DNA of 64,000 nt from Icerya purchasi. Lineage: Eukaryota; Arthropoda; Insecta; Hemiptera; Monophlebidae. Under the pieces are notes generated by a model. It ran no database searches. It saw only the letters and a program-made list of their open reading frames with translations, and was not told the origin of the DNA. Position numbers and translations under genes: made by a program. Every line of letters begins with the position of its first letter. Position 1 is the stretch's first letter. Where the stretch lies: contig CM077116.1 of NCBI GenBank assembly GCA_039619475.1, forward strand, positions 198,485,117-198,549,116, in the 5' to 3' direction. Below are positions 55,456 through 64,000 of the stretch, piece after piece.

Positions 55456-56300
55456 ATTAGAAATGGAACATTCGAATGAAGCTAACCAAGGGAGACGGAA
55501 AAGAAAGGATGCTGTGAGCACTGTAGGGCGTAGGGAGGCCAAGACACACAAGACCGGAATACAGTATCGCGCGTTCTGAAGAAATGGAATGACATTCAAG
55601 CAAAATGTGGTTCGCATCACAAACGAAATTTGCTTCCGACGGATCAAACGGACAAAGAGGAGACTGAGTAATGGAGAAACGGAAGAGCGAAGCAGGAAGC
55701 AAGCTGTGGTTTAACCGAAGTCTAATTATGGATGAAATAGTTGATCGCCTTATGTTGGGGGAATTAAGAAACCACGGAAAACCAAGAGGAATGGGTTGTA
55801 TGGATAAGTAAAAGGAAGCAGGATTGGAAAAAGAAGAAGGGTAGAGATCAGACCAACAGTAGCGGTGGCAACGAGAGGAAAGAGGAAGAAGACTTTGAGC
55901 TGGGAAATGCCTAATAAAGCGACCGTCTAAAGCAGCTGAACGTGCCAACGAGTCGACTAACTCGTTGCCCGAAATTCCGCAATGACTAGGAATCCACAAT
56001 AGATCAATACGGACAGAGCGGGAATGAAATAGATGTGAAATTAAGGAACGTATGTGAAGCACGATAGGATCAGCGGATGGTTTAGGAAAGGGAGTAACAA
56101 TGGCTTGTTAAACGCCTTTTGAACCAGAAGATAAGAGAACCTTGGATATATTGTTAGTGGAGGCTATAGAAAATATTGCCTGTAAGATCCCAATAGATTC
56201 AGCTAGGAATATGGAAGAGAACGAGGGGAGTTTGAACGACCCAGAATAGCCGAAATCTGGCAGAGTAAAAGCCGTAAAGCTGACTTTAAGCCATCTGTAA
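55456..56300 (-). mobile_element. LINE family A fragment, RNase H to zinc motif
   Basis: The minus strand begins at FTDGLKSAF (about 56297), continues through FSSIFLAES (RNase H Glu) with a stop at GV-stop-QAIV (56110), and then a 201-codon frame 56062-55457 with IDLLWIPSHCGISGNELVDSLARSA, IIRLRLNHSLLPAS and CDANHILLECHSI. The last few residues of the family (ISDR end) are replaced by family D sequence. The third RNase H acid is not evident because SSGSKG stands where SDS is expected. Confidence 0.75.
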
Positions 56301-58550
56301 ATAAACTACGTTTAGGTTACTTGATTTTTATTAAAGTGTTTTCAACACATACCAGTTCATTGCATTTCTATTTTTTTGACAAATTTGTTTTTTTATGATG
56401 TATTTTAAGAAAAATTATAACTGTTAGATAAAATGTTTCACAACAGGATTGTAGCATATACAAAAAGTTATTCATACTTATATCCGTAGGCTAAAACCTT
56501 CTTTGTATACCGCTAATTTTATTTTGTTTTTATGAAATTCACAGGCGGTAAGTATGATTTCATGAATTTGATACATTTAGCTGTTAGCAACCTTATATTT
56601 TAACATCACAAACTACAGCAGTAAACCACTTTATTCAAACTGATATTATATTGGAATCGAGTTCTCCTAGTATTAGTATATTCTGTGTTAACCGAACATT
56701 ATTTATATTCTTAAAAGATGACATGCGCTGACTTTTATAAACTGCTTCTTCATGTTTAATTTGAAAATCTTTTATTACAATGAAATTGATAATACGTAAT
56801 TCTTATTATATAGGTGGGCAGAAAATCCAGTATTTTTAAACTGTGATTTTTGCAATTAATTACATTATAATATTATTCTTTCTGCGTTTTGCAGGTCTTG
56901 GTTTACATAACTATGCGATTTTTAAACTTATTCAAGCATTGAAACACATGTGATTAATCCAGTTTTTGTTATAATGGCTTTAATTAAATGGAAATACTAT
57001 ATCACATAATGCAGTATTACTGATTATAAATATTTAAACAATGTATTCAAATTAGCCCACTAGTGAATAATGTAATATAATATCAGAGATTCAAATATGC
57101 AAATGGTTTATGCATATTTAATCTCCACACTATTTTCAATTTGGGAAATTTTAGAAATTGAAATCAAATCAATATCGTTTGAATTATTTCAAGAAAGCAG
57201 CAAAGTAATTACCTCATTACCTTTTGCAATTCCTATATTCCTCAATTCCTGTTTAATACTCCTTCCCAAAAATTTTAGTCAGAATTAACTGCATTTATAT
57301 TACTAGCTTTTCAATAGAGTGTTTTCAATACATATAAGTTCATAATATTTCTATTTCTTGAATGAATTTATTTTTTATCATTTGGTATTTTGAGATAAAT
57401 TGTATCTTTTAGATTAAACGTTTCACAGTAGAAATGTGGCATATACAAAAAATTAAATAACTTCATCTATGGGCTAAAATATTCTTTATATACACTACTA
57501 ATTTGAGTAAACACTTTATTTTTATATATATAAATTTTCTAAACAACAAAATATAATTGGGTAGGAAAATATTAAATTAATTACGGTTAAAGGTTTATGT
57601 GTATTGTGGAAAACCACTGAGCTCAGTATAGTAAAACGACTTAATAATTTTAAGTTCCATTAAGTATTCTAGACACATTCTTCTATTACTAGTCAACGAA
57701 TCTTGCCAATATAACTTGACATATCTTAATTTATGATTGCTATTACATATTCCATCAGTTCAGTTACAGCTAACTATTAGTGAACACAATTTATTATGTC
57801 TTCAAACATAATTCGCAATTAGGGAATTCTTTTTAATTTCAATTTTTTAAATAAGGTTATTCCATGTAAGAATCAATTTCATAAAGACTTTATGTTACTA
57901 TAGTTTTCTACATTATCTAAGAAGCCTGAAATTTAAGTAACATTTGACTAATAGCTATCAAATGGAGAAGCTAATTTGAATCAAAAGTGTATTTCTCTGC
58001 ACTCCCTTCCTGAACCCAATATATAATTAGGTATATATGAATCATGAGATTTTCAAAATTTGATTGACAATATTGAAAGGGACATCCTTTATTTATTTCT
58101 CAATGTTCATTTGGTCAATTTAATCCTGTAATTACTGCAATATTACAGCAGTTAATTGTGAGCAGCGAGAATTACAAAGGACCGAGAAATTCTTGTCTAG
58201 ATGAAAGGATTTAGGGAAATTAACATATGGTAAACCTTAGGAGTGCTATAAATACGAACTAATCAGTGTGTCCAACATCAGTATGCTAATATATTCATCC
58301 ATTACTGCTTTGTAAGAACTTTATTTTGTTGCTTCAAGCAATAATTTTTAATAAGTTGCAATATATTTGAAATGTTACATTCTTGTAATCTCAATGTTGC
58401 AAATTACAGTCTAGTAAAGCATAAACAAATAGGTTTTTTAATGTATAAAAAATGTATTCTTGGTAACTAATTCTTATAAATTTATTTTTGTGAAATTCAT
58501 AGCTGGTAAGTACGATTTCATGGAATTAATAGGTTTAGCTCTTAGCAAAA
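56301..58550. repeat. 3-kb satellite array, twelfth segment
   Basis: Starts AACTACGTTTAGGTTACTTG, then jumps at about 56520 to TTTATGAAATTCACAGGCGG with GTAAGTATG (56551), then at about 56705 to TTCTTAAAAGATGACATGCG. The order then is regular: GCAGTATTACTGATTATAAA (57011), TTTTAGTCAGAATTAACTGC (57273), GTTACAGCTAACTATTAGTG (57762), the GTGTCCAACATCAG block (58268) and GTAAGTACGATTTCATGG (58507). Two internal deletions are implied. Confidence 0.85.
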
Positions 58551-58768
58551 TCCACTAAAAAATAAATACTTAAAATATACTCATGAATTTTCTTTGATTA
58601 AAACACGAGAATAAAAATAAAATGTGAAAAAAGCTGTTTTTTGGCACCCTAGGGCCTAAAAAAATATTTGGGACCTAAGACCTGGTTCGCCCTTTATTTT
58701 GAGCCTCCAAAATCACATTTTTATCCTAAGAGAGGAAAAAAAAATTGAGGGTATTTCACCCCACTTAA
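58551..58768. other. Foreign insert that hosts the piggyBac element
   Basis: After TTTAGCTCTTAGC the satellite gives way to AAAATCCACTAAAAAATAAA and, later, GGCACCCTAGGGCCTAAAAA. GAGGGTATTTCACCCCACTTAA precedes the piggyBac end and TTAATGGAGGATACCCTTTG follows it (61730-61749), so the host sequence could fold with GGGTAT against ATACCC. Satellite resumes at about 61750. The insert is about 235 bp without piggyBac and has no coding content. Confidence 0.5.
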
Positions 58769-59057
58769 CCCTTGTGTTCGCACCCAACTTTACCTACGTT
58801 GTTACGCACCCGGGTATCCGGGTACCCACCTCTTATTTTTACGATCCTAAAATCGCTTTTTAAACGTTTATTTCTATAAATAGACGCCACTATTTATAAA
58901 AAAAGCCAGTTCTCACACTTTTGGCTGACTTAGCATCTTTTGCCGGAGAATGTTGAGCATGCACGCTGTCCAAGGAAGCCTGAAAAATAAAAACGATGCC
59001 TGGGAAAAATTATTAAAAAACGTTAACAGGAAATCATAATAATCATCACTATCAATA

Positions 59058-59255
59058 CTATTGCATATCTAACTTTTCTAACTCGGCCAGTGACATAAAA
59101 AATGTCGCAGCTTCCAAATCCGTCTTACTATATAGTCTGGTAGGACCTTTCAACTCAGTTCCCTTTTTATAGTTAAAAAAATGTAGGGGTATGGAAGGGT
59201 CGGCATAGGGTATAGTGAATGTTTCGTGTTTGAAGACTTTGTGGCGACCAACCAC
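59058..59255 (-). CDS. Unrecognised 65+ codon frame, possible captured terminal exon
   Basis: The minus strand encodes GRHKVFKHETFTIPYADPSI, then LHFFNYKKGTELKGPTRLYS and FFMSLAELEKLDMQ before a stop. The composition is like a folded soluble protein and unlike the satellite or other transposon frames. Upstream, GATATTAG at about 59277 could be a splice acceptor; the frame stays open back to it. It lies in the 5' non-coding part of the piggyBac, antisense to the transposase. I do not recognise the family. A host 3' exon picked up by the transposon fits, but a chance frame cannot be excluded. Confidence 0.35.
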   Translation of the reverse strand: MVGRHKVFKHETFTIPYADPSIPLHFFNYKKGTELKGPTRLYSKTDLEAATFFMSLAELEKLDMQ

Positions 59256-59517
59256 GTGTGTTGTCTAATATCACTTAGAGGCATTACTTCCCATTTTAGA
59301 ATATTTTGAGAATAATGCGATTATCATTTGGCAATACTGACAATACAGATGAATGGAACCTGGCAACAATGGCAGGCTGAATGTGTGCATTGTTTAAGCT
59401 TGGATTTCAAGAGCTAAACAGTAGTGTTTTGAAGTTCTATAAGTGAAAACGTAATTCTTGTTACTAAAAAATAAATAAAGCTTAGTTGAACACCGAAAAA
59501 TCCACAACTTTGAAGCT

Positions 59518-61397
59518 ATGGAACAACTATCGAGAGCAGAATTTGCAAGGTAAATTGTTATAGTGTTTTATTTATAAATTTCGATTTCATCCTCTGATTC
59601 TATTGAACAAGTTAGTAATGCACGAATTAAATCTCAGGTTGAATACAGCACAGAAAGAAGTTTATTTGAAAACGATATTAGGAGAAAGCAATATAGATTC
59701 CGATGTGCAATCTGACAGTGAAGACGATGACTGGTTACAAGATGAAGTTTTGAACAAGCATCCTGCTTCTGATGGCAATGAATCTGGCGAAGAAGATGAG
59801 AATACTGACCAAGAGGGAGAAACTGAAAGCAGTGAGAGGTTCAAACGACAACTGTAGCATGAACAGGTTGCTTAGAAAATGCTTGGATAGCTAAAGACAA
59901 AACTGTATGGAATAAATCGCCGCCTTTTCAACATCAAACTGCACGTCACAATATAGTGCGTCAGCGAAGTGGTCCTCACAGAAGCACAGAGACTCTTTCA
60001 AGAAGATATTTACATTGCATGTGATAGATATTATAATTCGTCATACGAATAAGAAAGTCTTGTCAGTCTACGCTGAATTCAATGCGGCGAATCCAAATTC
60101 CCAAAGAGAATGGAAGCCCGTTACTATGCAAGAAATGTACTCGTTCATAGCTGTTTTGATTTGCTTTGGTGCGAATAATGCAAATACTGATCATACAAGT
60201 GATATGTGGCACGGAACTTCATATCCCTTCTATAGAGCGACGATGGGAATTAACAGATTTCGGAACATTATGCGTTTTATTAGATTTGACAATGCTAATA
60301 CACGCCAACAACGTATCAAGGAAGACAAAGCAGCTGCAATCCGTGATCTTTGGACAATACTGAACGCAAATTTATCTCACCTGTACAAGCCGACTGAGAA
60401 TGTAACAATTGATGAACAACTTTATTCTTTCCATGGTCGCACAAAATTTACGCAGTACATTCCTTCTAAGACGGCTAAATATGGCATTAAGATTTGGTGG
60501 ATTTGCGATGCTAAAAATGCTTATCCATTGCGCGGTATCATTTATGTATCAAGGAAAACGAGTCGTAAAAGAGCTTGCAGCTCCGTACCGAGGCAGTGGT
60601 AGAAATATTACCATGGATAATTTTTTTACAACGTTACCTCTTGCCAAACACATGCTTTCATGGAATTTAACTATCGTTGATACTTTGAGACCGAATAAAT
60701 CTTATGTTCCAAGTGTGATGGCTCCACATAAGTCGAGAGAAGTATACTCTACTGAATTTGCTTTCAATGAGAGGGTAAAGATGTGCTCATACATGACAAA
60801 GAAAATAAAACTGTAATTATATTGTCGACTATGCATTCCGACACTGCTGTAAATGATGACAGTAAAAAACCTCACGTTCTAACATACTACAGTATAAAGC
60901 TGGCATTGATGCACCATGGATCAAATGTGCACTCGATACACTAGACAACGCCGTACTCTGAGATGGCCGGTAACTATGTTTTTCAACATGCTGCATATTA
61001 GTTCATTCGCGTCCTATTTGATTTGTTACGAAAACAACAAGATGCTTCCGAGCAGAACAAATCAACGACGACTATTCATGCGCCAATTGAGTGAAGAACT
61101 CGCAAAACCAGAAATTGATAATCGGTCGCAAACGTTCGAATAATGCGAAATTACAGCACAAAAATCGCCATTGAAAGTGTGATCGGGCAGGCATTAAACC
61201 CCGTTGAAATCACTCCAGGTCCTGCTAATAAACGAGATAAGTTAGGGTGGATCAAAGTCATTGGCTCCTGTCATATTTGCTGCAAAGCAACAATAATGAG
61301 CAGGAGAAAAACACGAAAGGCATGCTGCGATTGCAACAAACCTGTTTGCAATGAACATGCTACAATATTCGAGAAATATCATAAATGCAGGGGCTAA
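59518..61397 (+). pseudogene. piggyBac transposase, multiply frameshifted
   Basis: A start MEQLSRAEFAR (59518) is followed by GTAAAT, possibly an intron. Then comes an acidic region (SEDDDWLQDEVLN, SGEEDENTDQEGET; stop at 59857), TVWNKSPPFQHQTARHN in a new frame, and 60015-60602 with WKPVTMQEMYSFIAVLICFG and FRNIMRFIRFDN. The catalytic triad positions are visible: VTIDEQLYSFHGRTKF (60411), IWWICDAKNAY (60506) and, after a frameshift, ITMDNFFTTLPLAKHML (about 60615). Later pieces are DQMCTRYTRQRRTLRWPVTM (60916-61143) and a C-terminal cysteine-rich domain CHICC ... CCDCNKPVCNEH ending at 61397. At least four frame changes and several stops make it non-functional. Confidence 0.85.
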
Positions 61398-61749
61398 TTA
61401 ATTTTCCACCCTTTTTTTTTTCTATTCCATACCATCCAAAAACATATTCGATGTATAAAGATTAAATAAAACTATCCCAAATCAATAATCTAGTCAAAAA
61501 GTTTTTTTTTTTTTTAGGTGGGTACCCGGGTACCCAGGTGCGTCCGTGATGTATTTATACTTTACACTCGATTTTTTCCTTGTAATTTTCGTTATTTTTT
61601 ATTCCAAACAAATTACCTGCTTACAATAGTTAAATAAAGACGATCCGGAGATGTTTGCCGAAATTCCTACTTTTGACCAAGTTACATTCAAAAATGCACC
61701 GTGTGGGTACCCGGGTGCGAACATAGGGGTTAATGGAGGATACCCTTTG

Positions 61750-64000
61750 TTTTGTATTTGATAGTATTTTAAGTAGATTGTATCTCTTAGATTAAATGTG
61801 TCATAACAGAAATATGTCATATACAAATAAGTATTCATACTACTATCAGTAGGCTAAAACGTTCTTCATACGCTACTAATTTTAATAAGCAGTATATAAC
61901 ATGAAGTTTATTAATTTTCTGAAAAAAAAAAAGAAATTGACTATGGAAATTATGGAAATTGGTTTATTTGTGTTGTGGAAAACCACTAAACTCAGTTAAC
62001 GAGATAGATTCAAAAATTATAAGCCGTATTCTCTATTTTAAAAACATGCTTTCATCATCAATAAAAGAAAGTCTCCAGTAAAACTTGATATATCCTGAAG
62101 TACTTATGATTGCATTTAAATATTCCTTAACTTCAGATACAGTTAACTATTAGTGAACATAGTGTACTACGCCTTCAAACATAATTTGCTTTTTGGGGAT
62201 TCCCTTTAATATAATTTTTGTTAAATAAGGTTATTCCATTCGTAAAGAATTTTATATGTAACTTCAGTTTTGCTACAATTACTAACAGACATGAAATTAA
62301 AATAACATCTGGCTAATAACTATTAACTGGAGAAGCTATTCGAATCGAAAGTGCGTCCCTCTGCACTTCTCATCACAAATGATGGATATAATCATGTATA
62401 TATGAATCGCAAGATTTTCATAACTAGACTGACAATAATAAAGGGGACATTCTTTGTTTCTCTCGCAATGTTCATTTGGTCAATTTTATTCTGCAATTAT
62501 ATCACAGCAGTTTATTGTTAGTAGCATCTGAGTAGCAGCATTGTTTTTATTTCTACTTGATTAGTGTGACTTACAAGTGACCGGGAACTTCTTGTTTAGA
62601 TGACAGGATTTAAAGAAATTAACATATTTTAAGCATCAGGAGTACTATTAATTTGTAGCACCCTACTACCCACAAATATGCATCCAATGCAGCACACCAA
62701 TCAGTGTGTCCATGACTAGTATGGCAATTTATTCATGCATTATCGCCTTGAAAGCTCTTTATTTTGCTGCTTCAAGTTATAATCTTTAAAAAGTTGCATA
62801 ATTCTTGAAATTTTATATTCTTGTAATTTGATTTTGCGAATTATATTCTAGTGCAGCATAAAGAACAGTTGCTATTAATTTATAACAAATTTATTCTTGA
62901 TGACTAATTTATGTTATTTTACTTATATGAATTTCATAGGTGGTAAGTATGATTTCATGGAATTGATACATTTAGCTGTTAGCGACCTTATGTTTTAATA
63001 ACACAAACTACAGCAACAAACAGCTATATTCTCGCTGATATTATATGGGAATCAATTTCTACTACTATTATTATATTCTGTGTTAAATGAACTTTATTTA
63101 TATAACTTAGAACCTACTAAGTAAACACCGATATTGAAAGGTATATATCTCTCAATTTGATCTCAATAGGATAAAATGAAAACCAAACTACATAATGCAC
63201 TTTGAATTGTTACTATTACAAACGTTTATCAGGAACGTTCATATATAAGACCTTTTGAATAATTCATTCACATAATCCAAACGCTCGTCTTGCACTTGTA
63301 GCATAGCCACAAATTCACACCAGATAACTGTTGTGATCATGGTATATCTGCATTGCATGAAGCGTGCAGACAAACTTTTAAAATTTCTTAAAAGATAGCA
63401 TATGTTAACATTTTATAGCTTCTCCTTCATGTTTAATTTGAAAATCTTCTATTAAAATGAAATTCACAGGACGTAATTATTATTATGTAGGTGGGAAGAA
63501 AATCCAGTATTTTTAAACTGAGATTTTTGCAATTAATTACATAAAAATAATAAAATTTCTGCATTATGCGGGTCTAGGCTTACATAGTTATGCAATTTTT
63601 AAATTTACTCAAGCATCCAGATTTTTCTTACAATAGCTTTAATTAAATGGAAATACTATATTACACATTGCAGAAATACTGATTATAAATATTTAAACTA
63701 GGTATGTATTCAAATCAGTCCACTACTGCATAATGAAATATCATAACATCAGGGATTAAAATACACACATGATTTGTGCATATCTAATCTGCACGGTTTT
63801 TCAATTCTGAACATTTTTAGAAATTGAATTTCTATATTATTCAATTCCTGTTTGATACTTCAATTGCAGTCAGAATAAACTGCAATTATGTTATTAGCTT
63901 TTCAACAAAGTGTTTTCAATACATATAAGTTCATAATATTTCTATTTCTTGAATGAATTTATTTTTCATCATTTGGTATTTTGAGATAAATTGTATCTTT
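61750..64000. repeat. 3-kb satellite array, last segment
   Basis: Blocks in order: TTGTATTTGATAGTATTTTAAG (61752), GTTAACGAGATAG (61996), ATGGATATAATCATG (62382), CACCAATCAGTGTGTCCATG (62696), GTAAGTATGATTTCATGG (62944), the TACTATTACAAACGTTTATC block (63211), then a jump at about 63380 to TTTCTTAAAAGATAGCATATG, CTGCATAATGAAATATC (63727) and GCAGTCAGAATAAACTGC (63866) at the window end. The array therefore extends beyond the window. Confidence 0.85.

Larger units (their letters stand above)
58769..61729 (+). mobile_element. piggyBac-like DNA transposon, 2.96 kb, decayed
   Basis: TTAA flanks the element at 58765-58768 and 61730-61733. The ends are CCCTTGTGTTCGCACCC and, inverted, CCCCTATGTTCGCACCC. 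Inside these are longer inverted subterminal repeats: CGCACCCGGGTATCCGGGTA (58806) against the inverse of TACCCGGGTACCCAGGTGCG (about 61523), plus another GGGTACCCGGGTGCG beside the right end. TTAA duplication and CCC...GTTCGCACCC ends are hallmarks of piggyBac. The internal gene is a broken transposase. Confidence 0.9.

Overview
This is eukaryotic DNA, AT-rich and almost certainly from an insect. It holds no recognisable intact host gene, no rRNA or tRNA gene and no prokaryotic signal. The transposon mix (RNase H-encoding LINEs, RTE-like LINEs, piggyBac, mariner-like, a Sola/Mutator-like DNA transposon, Helitron-like elements and a solo LTR) fits an arthropod. I cannot name the order or species from sequence alone.

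The base layer is one old tandem array. Blocks of the same non-coding sequence recur in the same order from about 1.5 kb to the right edge. One block (centred on GTAAGTATG) is seen 12 times, at about 2155, 2798, 5838, 10644, 24987, 39048, 42741, 43425, 47301, 56540, 58498 and 62935. Where no insertion intervenes the period is close to 3.0 kb (2798 to 5838). The window therefore looks like a decayed long-unit satellite, probably heterochromatin, repeatedly invaded by mobile elements.

Layout. 1-258 is a LINE 3' end. 345-1060 holds two minus-strand LINE 3' tails. 1.5-7.5 kb is satellite with an RTE-like fragment at 4.3 kb. 7549-9582 is a Helentron-like element carrying a 286-bp tandem repeat. 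9.6-11.4 kb is satellite. 11368-22969 is a deep nest: Helitron-like DNA containing a mariner relative, which contains a Sola/Mutator-like element with TTAA target duplication, plus several LINE tails. 23.0-25.9 kb is satellite, followed by a solo LTR (25942-26599). 26889-32559 is a nearly intact full-length I-like LINE (minus). 32.7-38.1 kb holds three decayed LINEs. 38.1-51.1 kb is satellite with LINEs at 40.1, 46.8 and 48.8 kb and a second TTAA-flanked element (44035-46292) that itself contains a LINE. 51.1-56.3 kb is a stack of minus-strand LINE pieces including an almost complete one. 56.3-64 kb is satellite with a decayed piggyBac (58769-61729).

Nothing here works as an operon or pathway. 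The genes are selfish-element genes: endonuclease/RT/RNase H polyproteins, gag-like ORF1 proteins and DDE transposases, mostly with frameshifts. Several insertions can be undone exactly from their target-site duplications, so the order of events is readable. LINE family labels used here are mine: A (RNase H LINE, 51.4-55.3 kb type), B (I-like, 26.9-32.6 kb type), C (RTE-like), D (C-terminal ends at 21.3 and 55.3 kb), and T (a ~250-bp polyA-tailed unit).
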